A DNA stretch of 64,000 nucleotides. It comes from Bog-756 sp049517675. Lineage in GTDB: Bacteria; Actinomycetota; Acidimicrobiia; Acidimicrobiales; RAAP-2. The notes under the pieces were generated by a model. That model ran no database searches, had not been told where the DNA came from, and was given only the letters and a program-made list of their open reading frames with translations. Position numbers and translations under genes: made by a program. The stretch covers positions 1 through 64,000 of the forward strand of contig JBEKRV010000002.1 in assembly GCA_049517675.1 (NCBI GenBank). Reading direction: 5' to 3'. Shown in pieces: positions 23,022-32,205 of the stretch; the stretch's first letter is position 1, and each line of letters begins with the position of its first letter.

Positions 23022-24773
23022 ATGAGCAGTTCGAGCAGCACCCGACCGGAGGCGGGGTCGCCGCCGGTGGTCCTCGTCGCCGCGACGATCATCACCATGG
23101 ACCCCGGCCGGCCGCGGGCGACGGCGATCGCCTTCGACCCGGTCACCGGGACCATCGCCGCGGTGGGGACCCTCGACGAATGCACGGCGGCGGCACCGGG
23201 TGCCACCGTGACGAACCTGGGAGACACCGTGCTGCTCCCCGGCTTCATCGATCCCCACAGCCATCCCGTCGTGTCCGGCGTGGTGACCCAGTCGCCCGCC
23301 ATCTGGATCGCACCCTATGTGGGCTACCCGACCTGGGACGAGGTGACCGCACTGTTCAGGAAGCTCGATGCGGAGCGGCCCGCCGGCGAGGCGCTGCTCT
23401 TCAACGGGCTCGACCGGCTGCTGCAAGGTGCGCCGGCACCGACTTCCGAGATGCTCGACGGCTACTTCGCACACCGACCGGTGGTGGTCGCGGACAACTC
23501 CGGCCACCTGGCCTACTTCAACACGGCGACCATGGCGATCCAGGGCTGGGACACGGAGCCTCCCGAGGACCCGGTCGGCGGCTCGTTCGGCCGGACGTCG
23601 GACGGGGCACTGGACGGACGGGCCTACGAGCTCCCGGCGGTGATGGCGGTGGCGGCACCCGTGATGGCGTCCGTGGTGACCCACCCGCTGCACTCGGCGG
23701 CCAAGTGGTACCGCTATATGGCGTCGTACGGGATCACCTCGACGTCGGACATGACCTACGACCAGCCGTTCCTCGAGGCCTATCTGGCCCTCGGCTCGCT
23801 CGCCAGCTGTCCGATCCGGGTGTCCCTCTACCACGTGTCCACCTCCGACCGCTGCGGTCAGACACTCGAGAGCCCGTTTCCGGACAAGCTGCGCAAGCAG
23901 GGGATCAAGCTGTGGGCGGACGGTTCCCCGTGGATCGGCAACGCGGCGCTCTCGTTCCCGTACCTCGACAGCGAGGTGGTGAGACGGGCGGAGATCCCCC
24001 TCGGACCGGCGGGGACGTCTGCCATGAATTACACGCCCGAGGAGCTCGACGCGGTGATCGACGCCCACGCGCCCGAGGGCTGGCAGATGTCGTTCCACTG
24101 CAACGGCGACGCGGCCCTCGACGTCGTGCTCGACGTCTACGAGCGTGGGCTGACCAAGCACGACCTCCTCGGGACGGACCACCGCTGGCGGATCGAGCAC
24201 CTGGGCGCATGCCGCAGGGCGCAGTTCGAACGGGCCGCCGCCCTCGGGGTGGAAGCCTCCATGGGGCCGTTCCAATTCCTCTACTGGGGCGACCTCCTCG
24301 ACGGCGGCATGTTCCCTCCCGAGATCGGCTCGCAATGGCAGGCCGTCGGGGACGCCTTCGCGGCCGGGCTCGAGGTCTCCTTCCACAACGACGGCGCGGT
24401 GACCCCGCCCGACGTCCTGCTCAACATCCAGGGAACCGTGACCCGAACCACCGTCTCGGGCACGGTCCACGGGCCGGACCAGAGGATCACCGTCGACCAG
24501 GCACTGCGCGCCGTGACCATCAACGGTGCCCGCCAGCTGTTCGTCGACGACACGCTCGGCTCGCTCGCGGTGGGCAAGACCGCCGACCTCGTCGAGCTGT
24601 CGAAGGACCCCTACACCGTCGACCCGCTCCGGATCGCCACGGACATCTCGGTCCTCGGGACCTGGGTGGGTGGACGACGCATCGACCTCGACGCCTTCGA
24701 TGCCGAGGTCGAGGCGATGGACCCGGATCCCCACAAGGAGTTGGCGGCGCCCGCACGGCACCGCTGCTGTTGA
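23022..24773 (+). CDS. YtcJ-like metal-dependent amidohydrolase
   Basis: A 583-residue member of the amidohydrolase_3 group. Small beta-sandwich strands lead in (VVLVAATIITMDPGRPRATA), then the metal site HSHP near residue 85 (PGFIDPHSHPVV). Further metal or substrate residues are in SFHCNGDAALDVVL near residue 360, RIEHLGACR, and SFHNDGAVTPPD with Asp near residue 460. The C-terminal sandwich includes GSLAVGKTADLVELSKDPYT. Such enzymes hydrolyse amide-like bonds of unknown substrates. The next gene, an MFS transporter, starts 16 bases on, suggesting uptake or export of the same compound. Divergent from the ABC exporter operon over 199 bases. Confidence 0.88.
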   Translation: MSSSSSTRPEAGSPPVVLVAATIITMDPGRPRATAIAFDPVTGTIAAVGTLDECTAAAPGATVTNLGDTVLLPGFIDPHSHPVVSGVVTQSPAIWIAPYVGYPTWDEVTALFRKLDAERPAGEALLFNGLDRLLQGAPAPTSEMLDGYFAHRPVVVADNSGHLAYFNTATMAIQGWDTEPPEDPVGGSFGRTSDGALDGRAYELPAVMAVAAPVMASVVTHPLHSAAKWYRYMASYGITSTSDMTYDQPFLEAYLALGSLASCPIRVSLYHVSTSDRCGQTLESPFPDKLRKQGIKLWADGSPWIGNAALSFPYLDSEVVRRAEIPLGPAGTSAMNYTPEELDAVIDAHAPEGWQMSFHCNGDAALDVVLDVYERGLTKHDLLGTDHRWRIEHLGACRRAQFERAAALGVEASMGPFQFLYWGDLLDGGMFPPEIGSQWQAVGDAFAAGLEVSFHNDGAVTPPDVLLNIQGTVTRTTVSGTVHGPDQRITVDQALRAVTINGARQLFVDDTLGSLAVGKTADLVELSKDPYTVDPLRIATDISVLGTWVGGRRIDLDAFDAEVEAMDPDPHKELAAPARHRCC

Positions 24774-24789
24774 ACAGGAGCACGCACCG

Positions 24790-26388
24790 ATGCCTGAATC
24801 CGCACTGGCTGCACCGACCCCGGTGAGCCGCCTGGCCGTTCCGTTCCTCGGACTCCTCGGCGCCATCCAGGGCTCCGACCCCAACATCGCCAACACCGCC
24901 CTGGTCGGGGCGAGCCGCGGGATCCACATGACCGGGTCCACCCTGGCCCTGGCGGCGAGCGTCTGCACCCTCATGACGGCGGCCACGGCCCTCTCGACCG
25001 GACTGCTGGCCGACCGGCTCGGGCGTCGCCGGGTGCTCATGGCGGCACTGGTCCTCGGCTTCGTGGGCGATCTGGTGGTGGCCTTGGCGCCGGCGACCGG
25101 CGTGTACCTGCTCGGCCGGGCGATCGTCGGGGTCGGTCTCGGCGCCGTCTACGGCGCGTCGTTCGCCTACATCCGGGCCGTCGCCCGTCCCGGCAGGGTT
25201 CCTGCCGCACTCGGCGTGTTCACCGCGGTCATCGGGCTGTCCACGCTCGTCCTCACCTTCGTCGGCGGCAGCCTCGCGAGCATCGACTGGCGCCTGGCGT
25301 TCCTGGTGGTGCCGGTGATGAGCGTGATCTCCCTGGCGGCGGTCCCGGTCCTGCTCCCCAAGGAGGAGCGCATCGTCTCCGAGCACTCCGACAACGTCGG
25401 ACAGGTCCTCCTGGCCCTCGGGATCATCGCCTTCCTGTATGGGGTCAGCCAGCTCGGCAAGAGCCTCACCGATCCGAAGACCGTCCTCCCCGTCGTCCTC
25501 GGCGCCGCACTCGTCGGCGGCTTCTTCGTCTACGAGTCGAAGAACGAGCACCGGTTCTTCCCGGTGAGCCTCTTCCGGTCCCCGATCTTCCTCGCATCGA
25601 TCTGCGCCGGATTCGTCTACAACTTCGGGATGGCGGTCTCGTTCCTGCAGGTGACCAACCTCTGGCAGTACGTCAACGGGCTCAGCACCTCGACCGTCGC
25701 GCTGTGGCAGCTCCCGCTCACCTTCACCGGGATCATCGGCGCCCTCGCATTCGGGCGTCTCATGTCCAAGGGCATGACCAACCGGCTCGCCCTGGTCATC
25801 GGAAGCACGACCACGGCGGTCGGCTTCGGGTTCCTGGCCCTGCTCCACTCCTCCCACAGCCTGATCGGGTTCCTGCCCGGGCTGATGATCGTCGGCGCCG
25901 GGGTGACCATCTGCGTGATCCCGTTCGGCAACCTCGTCCTCGAGGTGGCGCCGGCGGCGTACTTCGGCCCGGTGACCAGCTCGCGCACGACGATCGGCCA
26001 GTTCTTCTACGCCGTCGGCTTCTCGATGTCGACGGTGGTGGTCGACAAGATCACGGTCGGCGGGGTCGTGCGGAGGCTCACCCGGGCCGGTGTCCCCCCG
26101 ACCCAACTCAGCACCGGCCTCGGCGCGGTGACCGACTACGCGTCGAAGAGCACGGCGCCGACCACCTCGCTCGGGAAGCACGCCCTCGCCGCGGCCGTCG
26201 TCTCGTACGGTGACGGCTTCGCCGTCATGATGGTCGTCGCGGCGGTGCTGTGCTTCGTGGCTGGTGGCGCCGGCTACGTGCTCCTGTCCCGGGGCCGCGT
26301 ATCGCCCGCGCCGCCCGCGCCGCCCGCGCCGGCCGAAGCCCCATCCGCCCCCGCTCCGCCCGAGCCGGCCACCGTCACCGCCTCCTGA
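24790..26388 (+). CDS. MFS transporter coupled to the amidohydrolase
   Basis: 532 residues from ATG with AGGAG upstream, 16 bases after the amidohydrolase stop. Helix 1 reads FLGLLGAIQGSDPNIANTAL, and motif A is LLADRLGRRRVLMAAL. The middle of the protein has an unusual cytoplasmic loop KEERIVSEHSDNVGQV. It differs from the DHA2 proteins elsewhere in the window in lacking LDxTIVNVALP. The C-terminal tail is a Pro-Ala repeat encoded by three copies of a 9-base unit near 26305-26331. Probably moves the substrate or product of the amidohydrolase. Direction is not determinable. Confidence 0.85.
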   Translation: MPESALAAPTPVSRLAVPFLGLLGAIQGSDPNIANTALVGASRGIHMTGSTLALAASVCTLMTAATALSTGLLADRLGRRRVLMAALVLGFVGDLVVALAPATGVYLLGRAIVGVGLGAVYGASFAYIRAVARPGRVPAALGVFTAVIGLSTLVLTFVGGSLASIDWRLAFLVVPVMSVISLAAVPVLLPKEERIVSEHSDNVGQVLLALGIIAFLYGVSQLGKSLTDPKTVLPVVLGAALVGGFFVYESKNEHRFFPVSLFRSPIFLASICAGFVYNFGMAVSFLQVTNLWQYVNGLSTSTVALWQLPLTFTGIIGALAFGRLMSKGMTNRLALVIGSTTTAVGFGFLALLHSSHSLIGFLPGLMIVGAGVTICVIPFGNLVLEVAPAAYFGPVTSSRTTIGQFFYAVGFSMSTVVVDKITVGGVVRRLTRAGVPPTQLSTGLGAVTDYASKSTAPTTSLGKHALAAAVVSYGDGFAVMMVVAAVLCFVAGGAGYVLLSRGRVSPAPPAPPAPAEAPSAPAPPEPATVTAS

Positions 26389-26504
26389 CGGGAGGAGCCC
26401 GCCGCCCGCCGGGCCACGGAGGTCGGCGATCGATCCCGACGGGGCCCCCGGTGGGCCCGTCTATCGTTGGGCCGACCACCACGAGGACCGAAGACGGAGC
26501 GCGC

Positions 26505-28724
26505 GTGACCGAATCGACCATCATCTACACCCACACGGACGAGGCCCCCGCCCTCGCCACGTACTCGCTGCTTCCCATCGTGCAGGCGTATGCGGCGAAG
26601 GCCGGGGTCCGGGTCGAGCCCCGGGACATCTCACTGGCCGGACGGATCATCGCCGCGTTCCCCGAGCGCCTCGCCGAGGACCAGCGGATCGACGACGACC
26701 TGGCCGAGCTCGGGCGCGAGGTGCTGACACCCGAGGCCAACATCATCAAGCTCCCGAACGTCTCTGCGTCGATCCCACAGCTCAAGGCGGCCATCGCCGA
26801 GCTGCAGGCGAAGGGCTACGCCGTCCCCGACTTCCCCGAGGACCCGTCGACCGACGGGGAGCTCGCCACGCTGGCCCGGTACCGGGGGCTGCTCGGCAGC
26901 GCGGTCAACCCGGTGCTGCGCCAGGGGAACTCCGACAGGCGGGCACCGGCATCGGTCAAGAACTACGCACGGTCCCACCCGCACCGGATGGGTCCGTGGT
27001 CCCCCGACTCGCGGACCGACGTCGCCCACATGGTGGCCGGTGACTTCCGGTCCAACGAGCGGTCGGCGGTGATGGCGGGAGCCGGCTCGCTCCGCATCGA
27101 GCTGGTGGGGGAGGACGGCAGCGCCACCGCGCTCCGGGAGCCGGTTCCCGTCCTGGACGGCGAAGTCGTCGACGTGTCGCTCATGCAGGTGGCCGAGCTC
27201 CGCGCCTTCCTCGAGGACCAGATCGCCCGGGCCAGGTCCGAGGGCGTGCTCTTCTCGGTGCACCTCAAGGCCACGATGATGAAGGTCTCCGACCCGATCA
27301 TCTTCGGCCACGTGGTCCGGGCGTTCTTCCCGGCGACGTTCGCCGCCCACGGCGAGGCGCTGGCCGCCGCCGGACTCAGCCCCAACGACGGGTGGGGCGC
27401 CATCCTCGACGGACTCGACTCGCTGCCCGAGGGTGAAGCCATCCGTGCCTCGTTCGAGGCCGAGCTGGCCGCAGGACCGGAACTGGCCATGGTCGACTCC
27501 GACCGGGGCATCACCAACCTCCACGTGCCGAGCGACGTGATCGTCGACGCGTCGATGCCGGCCATGATCCGGAACTCGGGCCACATGTGGGGACCGGACG
27601 GCAGCGAGGCGGACACCCTCGCGGTCATCCCCGACAGCTGCTACGCCGGCGTCTACCAGGTGGTGATCGACGACTGCCGGGCGAACGGTGCGTTCGATCC
27701 CTCGACGATGGGCTCGGTCCCGAACGTCGGGCTGATGGCCCAGGCCGCCGAGGAGTACGGGAGCCACGACAAGACCTTCGAGATCCCAAGCGACGGCACG
27801 CTCCGGGTGACCGACGATGCCGGCAGGGTGGTGTTCGACCTGCCGGTGCAGGTCGGGGACGTGTTCCGGATGTGCCAGACCAAGGACGTACCGATCCGGG
27901 ACTGGGTCAAGCTGGCCGTCACCCGGGCCCGTGCCACCGGCGACCCGGCGGTGTTCTGGCTCGACGAGGGTCGAGCCCATGACACCAACCTCATCGCCAA
28001 GGTGGAGACGTACCTCCCCGAGCACGACACCGAAGGGCTGCGGATCGAGATCATGGCCCCCGAGCAGGCGACGGCGTTCTCGCTCGAGCGCATCCGCCGG
28101 GGAGAGAACACCATCTCGGTGACGGGGAACGTGCTGCGCGACTACCTGACCGACCTCTTCCCCATCCTCGAACTCGGCACGAGCGCCAAGATGCTGTCGA
28201 TCGTCCCGCTGATCAACGGCGGCGGCCTGTTCGAGACGGGAGCCGGCGGTTCGGCCCCGAAGCACGTCCAGCAGCTGCTCCAGGAGAACTATCTGCGCTG
28301 GGACAGCCTGGGCGAGTTCCTGGCACTGGCGGTGAGCTTCGAGCACCTGGCCCAGCGCACCGGGAACCGGCGGGCCCAGATCCTCGCCGACACCCTCGAC
28401 CGGGCGACGGAGCGCCTGTTGGACGAGGGCCGGTCGCCGAGCCGCAAGCTCGGGGGTCTCGACAATCGGGGGAGCCACATCTACCTGGCCCTCTACTGGG
28501 CCCGTGAGCTGGCCGGTCAGACCGAGGACACGGACCTCGCCGACACCTTCGCCGGGCTCGCCGCCACGCTCGGCGACCAGGAGGAGACCATCGTCGCCGA
28601 GCTGCTCGCCGTCCAGGGCTCGCCGACCGACATCGGCGGCTACTACCTGCCCGTCGAGGCGCTGGCCACCGCGGTGATGCGACCGTCGGCGACGTTCAAC
28701 GAGTCGCTCGCCTCGCTGGAGTGA
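26505..28724 (+). CDS. icd: NADP-dependent isocitrate dehydrogenase, monomeric type
   Basis: 739 residues from GTG at 26505, which matches the usual 735-745 of monomeric IDH. It begins VTESTIIYTHTDEAPALATY as the family does. Conserved blocks are visible: LPNVSASIPQLKAAIAELQ, NPVLRQGNSDRRAP (substrate-binding SDRR), KNYARSHPHRMGPWS, HLKATMMKVSDPIIFG, the metal-ligand region MVDSDRGITNLHVPSDVIVD, and GTSAKMLSIVPLINGGGLFETGAG (in pieces). It converts isocitrate to 2-oxoglutarate in the cytosol, yielding NADPH. Single-gene unit. The earlier open start at 26250 overlaps the MFS gene and was rejected. Confidence 0.97.
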   Translation: MTESTIIYTHTDEAPALATYSLLPIVQAYAAKAGVRVEPRDISLAGRIIAAFPERLAEDQRIDDDLAELGREVLTPEANIIKLPNVSASIPQLKAAIAELQAKGYAVPDFPEDPSTDGELATLARYRGLLGSAVNPVLRQGNSDRRAPASVKNYARSHPHRMGPWSPDSRTDVAHMVAGDFRSNERSAVMAGAGSLRIELVGEDGSATALREPVPVLDGEVVDVSLMQVAELRAFLEDQIARARSEGVLFSVHLKATMMKVSDPIIFGHVVRAFFPATFAAHGEALAAAGLSPNDGWGAILDGLDSLPEGEAIRASFEAELAAGPELAMVDSDRGITNLHVPSDVIVDASMPAMIRNSGHMWGPDGSEADTLAVIPDSCYAGVYQVVIDDCRANGAFDPSTMGSVPNVGLMAQAAEEYGSHDKTFEIPSDGTLRVTDDAGRVVFDLPVQVGDVFRMCQTKDVPIRDWVKLAVTRARATGDPAVFWLDEGRAHDTNLIAKVETYLPEHDTEGLRIEIMAPEQATAFSLERIRRGENTISVTGNVLRDYLTDLFPILELGTSAKMLSIVPLINGGGLFETGAGGSAPKHVQQLLQENYLRWDSLGEFLALAVSFEHLAQRTGNRRAQILADTLDRATERLLDEGRSPSRKLGGLDNRGSHIYLALYWARELAGQTEDTDLADTFAGLAATLGDQEETIVAELLAVQGSPTDIGGYYLPVEALATAVMRPSATFNESLASLE

Positions 28725-28820
28725 GCCGGCCGCAGGGGGGTGCCGCCGGGTGGCGTGCCGGGACGGCGGTCCGGCGCCGGGTAGCGTAAGGCCCGCACGA
28801 ACCGACGAGGGAGCAGACCG

Positions 28821-29912
28821 ATGGTCATGGCCAACCGCCCCGAGGTCCGTACCGCGCCGGCCCCGGTCGTGGCCATCGACACGGTCCTCCTCGCCCAGCA
28901 GATGGTGGCGGCGCTGGCCCGTCTCCCGTTCCGCAAGCCGCTGCGGGGGCCCTCGAACCTGCTGTCCAACTTCGGGGCCAGCCTGACCCGCGAGGTGCTC
29001 CGCTCGTTCATGGGGTACTGCTCGTCGTTGCCGATCGCCGAGTTCCGCTCCATCGAGCTCCTCCTCGACGACCTGTGCAAGGTGGTCATGCCCCCCGTGG
29101 TCGACGCCCGTGACGTCGCGCACTCGGCCATCGAGATCGGCGGTGTGCCCGGGATCCTCTACGTGCCCCGGGGCGGCAAGCCCCAGGGGGTGGTCCTCTA
29201 CCTGCACGGCGGCGGGTACATCGGCACGTCGCCCACCATGTACGCCTTCTTCACCTCTCGGATCTGCACGGCGACCCGGTGCGCCGTGTTCGTCGCCGAC
29301 TACCGTCTGGCCCCCGAGTTCCCCTTCCCCGCCGGACTGGTGGACGCCGGGCACGTGCTGGCCGCGTTGGTGGCGGCGGGCGTCCCGAAGGAGCGACTGT
29401 TCCTGGCCGGCGACTCGGGCGGGGGTGGCCTGGCCACGTCGCTGGCGGTCTCGGCACCCGAGAGCTCCCACCTGGTGCGTCCGGCCGGCATGATCCTGTT
29501 CTCGCCGGAGGTCGACCTCCGGCTCGACGAGCCGTCCATCACCGAGAACGCCGAGTCGGACATCCTGCCCTGGAACATCCCGACGGCGTCGTACCTCCAC
29601 GGATTCGACGCGTCGAGCGGGTACGTCTCAGCCGTCGACGCCGACCTCGACGGGTTTCCGCCGACGGCGGTGTCGTGGGGTGGCGCCGAGATGTTCCGGG
29701 ACCCGATCCGCCGCTTCGTCGAGCGACTGGAGAAGGCCGGGGTGGCGACCCACGCCCACGAGGTGCCGGGGATGTTCCACGTCTTCCAGATCCTCATGCC
29801 GTGGTCGGAGGAGAGCAGGTCCATCTACGCCCACGTCGGCAGGTTCGTCGACCTCATCGTCGAGGACGCACCCCCCCTGGGGCCGGGGACCATCCCCGGC
29901 CTCCTGGTGTAG
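28821..29912 (+). CDS. HSL-type alpha/beta hydrolase (esterase/lipase)
   Basis: 363 residues. Oxyanion motif HGGGY near residue 131, nucleophile GDSGGG near residues 199-204, and a likely catalytic His in GMFHVFQIL near residue 318, with the Asp in the usual stretch before it. The order is that of the hormone-sensitive-lipase family. The N-terminal 90 residues form a helical cap. No signal peptide. It may hydrolyse acyl esters; with WS/DGAT and another esterase elsewhere in the window, storage-lipid turnover is one option. Followed without gap by a lipoprotein gene, its GTG directly after the TAG. Confidence 0.88.
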   Translation: MVMANRPEVRTAPAPVVAIDTVLLAQQMVAALARLPFRKPLRGPSNLLSNFGASLTREVLRSFMGYCSSLPIAEFRSIELLLDDLCKVVMPPVVDARDVAHSAIEIGGVPGILYVPRGGKPQGVVLYLHGGGYIGTSPTMYAFFTSRICTATRCAVFVADYRLAPEFPFPAGLVDAGHVLAALVAAGVPKERLFLAGDSGGGGLATSLAVSAPESSHLVRPAGMILFSPEVDLRLDEPSITENAESDILPWNIPTASYLHGFDASSGYVSAVDADLDGFPPTAVSWGGAEMFRDPIRRFVERLEKAGVATHAHEVPGMFHVFQILMPWSEESRSIYAHVGRFVDLIVEDAPPLGPGTIPGLLV

Positions 29913-30491
29913 GTGGCGGTGGGCGGACGCGGCCCGCGGGCCCGGTGGCATGGCACCACCGCCGTGGCGATCATGACGGTCACCGTCTGCCTCGCCGGCT
30001 GCAGCGCCACGACCGCCACACCGGCACCCACCGGGGCACCGACGACCTCGACGACGACCTCGACGACGGCGCCCGCCGACGCCGCGACCTGTACCTACCG
30101 ACCCCCGAAGGCCCCGGTCCCGGTGCGCCCCGGGCTCTCCGCCACCCTCGTCCCCCCGGGGTCGTCGGTCGCCACCCTGTGCCACTACTCGGGGGTCGGC
30201 CAGTCGGGAGGGACCATCGTGCTGCAGCGGTCGCGGGCGGTGTCGGGCACGTCCCTCGCCGCTCTCGTCGCCTACCTCGACTCGCCCCACTGGCAGGTGG
30301 TCACCAGCCCGGGTCCCTACAGCTGCCCCATGTGGAACGGTGCCACCGACCTGGTGCTGTTCGTCTACCCGTCCGGCCCGGGTGTGTCCGTCTCGGTCGA
30401 CATCGGCGGGTGCGGGTTCGCCACGAACGGTGCCCTGACGGTGGAGGGGTATGCCATCGGCCAGCACCTGGCCGCACTGGCCGACGCCTGA
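29913..30491 (+). CDS. Small secreted lipoprotein, unknown
   Basis: 192 residues from a GTG that directly follows the stop of the esterase. The signal peptide ends in the lipobox VCLAGC, with Cys near residue 30. A Thr-rich tether (PTTSTTTSTTAPAD) encoded by repeats precedes a compact domain of about 130 residues with four Cys (CTYRPP, LCHYSG, YSCPMW, GGCGF) that could pair in two disulfides outside the membrane. No family recognised. Translation is probably coupled to the upstream gene. Confidence 0.65.
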   Translation: MAVGGRGPRARWHGTTAVAIMTVTVCLAGCSATTATPAPTGAPTTSTTTSTTAPADAATCTYRPPKAPVPVRPGLSATLVPPGSSVATLCHYSGVGQSGGTIVLQRSRAVSGTSLAALVAYLDSPHWQVVTSPGPYSCPMWNGATDLVLFVYPSGPGVSVSVDIGGCGFATNGALTVEGYAIGQHLAALADA

Positions 30492-30560
30492 CCCACCGGG
30501 CATCGGGGCCGGGCCTCCCGACGCCGCTCGCGGCCCGGTGGCTGGTTCAATGGTCGGTCC

Positions 30561-31550
30561 ATGGCCACCTCGCGGCACCCGTCCAGGGCACAGGCGTCGG
30601 CGCGGACCCGTGGCCGCACCGTGCGCCGGCGGTGGAGGCTGTTCGTCCTGGTCCCGCTCCTGTTCCTGGCCCTGGGACTCGCCGTCTCCGCTACGTGGGC
30701 GGGCATCACCCGCCTCCGGGACGCGTCCGACCCCGGCGTGCCCGTCGATCCTGCGGCATTCGCGACCGGGTCCTGCGTCGCCTACCCGCCGACGTCGGGC
30801 GATCGCCACCTCACCGTCTTCCTCGACGCGGGACACGGTGGCCTCGACCCGGGGGCGGTGGGCACCACCTCGTCGGGGCGGACGATCTACGAGGCGACCG
30901 AGACGCTCCCCGTGGAGCTCGACACGGCGGCCCTCCTCCGAAGCCGGGGGTACCGGGTGGTGGTGTCGCGGACCACGGACTCGTCGGTCGTCCGGCTCAC
31001 CCCGGCCGACCTGTCCGACGGCGTGCTCAGCCTGCAGGGCGCCCACGACGACGTCGCCGCACGCGACGAGTGCGCGAACCTCGCCGGGGCGGACGTCCTC
31101 GTCGGGATCTACTTCGACAGCGGCGGTTCCCCCGACGATGCCGGCAGCGTGACCACCTACGACGGGGTCCGGCCGTTCAGTGCCGCCAATCTCCGCCTGG
31201 CCACCCTGGTCCAGAAGGACGTGCTGGCGGCCATGAACGCCCAGGGGTGGGTCATCCCCGACGACGGCGTGCAGCCGGACTCGCAGGAGGGCTCGATCGT
31301 GCCCACATCCTCGGACAGCCCGATCGCCGTCGGGGCCGCCGCCTACGGCCACGTCCTGCTCCTCGGACCGTCGATGGCCGGGTTCTTCTCGACGCCCAGC
31401 CAGATGCCCGGGGCCCTGGTCGAGCCGCTCTTCGTCACCGACCCCTTCGAGGGGTCGCTCGCCGTCAGCTCACGGGGCCAACACGTCATCGCCGGCGGAC
31501 TGGCCACCGCCATCGACCAGTACTTCGCCGCCCGCGCGACCGCGGGCTGA
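30561..31550 (+). CDS. N-acetylmuramoyl-L-alanine amidase-like protein (Amidase_3), altered metal site
   Basis: 329 residues with a basic N-terminus and one signal-anchor helix (LFVLVPLLFLALGLAVSATW). The Amidase_3 fold begins LTVFLDAGHGGLDPGAVG, giving the first Zn ligand His. A Glu in YEATETLPVELDTA fits the second ligand, and a Glu in PGALVEPLFV fits the catalytic residue. The usual third ligand in the S-I-H-A-N motif is replaced: ADVLVGIYFDSGG has Tyr where His is expected. It may therefore be an inactive peptidoglycan-binding relative or use another ligand. Located at the cell surface. Stands before a convergent TetR gene. Confidence 0.75.
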   Translation: MATSRHPSRAQASARTRGRTVRRRWRLFVLVPLLFLALGLAVSATWAGITRLRDASDPGVPVDPAAFATGSCVAYPPTSGDRHLTVFLDAGHGGLDPGAVGTTSSGRTIYEATETLPVELDTAALLRSRGYRVVVSRTTDSSVVRLTPADLSDGVLSLQGAHDDVAARDECANLAGADVLVGIYFDSGGSPDDAGSVTTYDGVRPFSAANLRLATLVQKDVLAAMNAQGWVIPDDGVQPDSQEGSIVPTSSDSPIAVGAAAYGHVLLLGPSMAGFFSTPSQMPGALVEPLFVTDPFEGSLAVSSRGQHVIAGGLATAIDQYFAARATAG

Positions 31551-31575
31551 CCGCCCGCGCGACCGCGGGCTGACC
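31530..31575. repeat. Tandem 23-bp duplication of a hairpin at the amidase gene end
   Basis: A 23-base unit is present twice, at 31530-31552 and 31553-31575. It contains GCCCGCG and CGCGGGC around a 4-base loop and the TGA stop codon. The result is two identical GC hairpins in a row between convergent genes. They could act in transcription termination or arise from replication slippage. Confidence 0.7.
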
Positions 31576-31590
31576 GCGGAGCCCCGGGGC

Positions 31591-32205
31591 CTACCGGCGG
31601 GGAGGCCGGAAAGCGTCGACCACGATCGCCGCGAGCGCGTCGGGGTCGGCCTCGTGGAGCTCGTCGAACCAGCCGAGCGACCGTCCGAGGGCCACGCCCA
31701 GGAGGGCGGCCACCGTCACCTGGGCCCGCAGGGTCGGCCGGTCCACCCCGTCCTCGGCGAATCCGGCGGCGACGGGCTCCACGATCCGTCGGACGAGGCG
31801 CGTCTTGGCGGCCTCCCGGATCTCCTCGGAGGCGTCGTGACGGACCAGCGTCTGAAGGGTCGGGCCCGGCCCGAGCCGCGCCGTCCGGTCGAGGACCACA
31901 CCGACGACCTGGGCGAGGTCGGCGAAGGGCGCGTCGGTGTGGTCCGCGTCCACCGCGCCGTCGTTCCCGTCGAGCCGCTCGGCGGCCACCGCAGCCAGGT
32001 ACAGGTCGGCTTTGGAACCGAAGTACCGGGCGATGAGGGCGGGGTCGACACCCGCGGACTCGCCGATCTCGCGGGTGGTGGTGCGCTCGTAGCCCTTCTG
32101 TCCGAAGAGGTCCTGTGCCGCGACCAGCAGCGCGAGGCGGGTGGCGCCGGCGTCGCGGGGACGCCGCGGAGCGGCCCCACCGGCGGACCGCGGGCTCCCG
32201 TTCAC
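31591..32205 (-). CDS. TetR-family regulator co-transcribed with MFS
   Basis: 204 residues from GTG at 32205 overlapping the stop of the MFS gene (GTGA). HTH near residues 20-65: LALLVAAQDLFGQKGYERTT, TREIGESAGVDPALIARYF and GSKADLYL. The ARYFGSK recognition motif is typical. The C-terminal half matches the TetR_C_17-like pattern (LVRHDASEEIREAAKTRLV). It is second in the operon and likely controls it through the 16-bp palindrome upstream of the MFS gene. The longer open frame to 33570 is antisense-like shadow of the MFS gene and is not used. Confidence 0.88.
   Translation of the reverse strand: MNGSPRSAGGAAPRRPRDAGATRLALLVAAQDLFGQKGYERTTTREIGESAGVDPALIARYFGSKADLYLAAVAAERLDGNDGAVDADHTDAPFADLAQVVGVVLDRTARLGPGPTLQTLVRHDASEEIREAAKTRLVRRIVEPVAAGFAEDGVDRPTLRAQVTVAALLGVALGRSLGWFDELHEADPDALAAIVVDAFRPPRR

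Noticed and set aside
21800..24826. A 1008-codon open frame on the plus strand
   Set aside because: It covers the antisense of the ABC ATPase and an alternative frame of the amidohydrolase, both of which have full domain support.
26631..29600. A 989-codon open frame on the minus strand
   Set aside because: It runs antisense to icd and the esterase. The protein is low-complexity, rich in R, G, D, H and V, with no domain. It is a GC codon-bias shadow.
29279..31573. A 764-codon plus-strand frame
   Set aside because: It spans three genes in another frame and has Arg/Gly-rich shadow composition with no recognisable fold.
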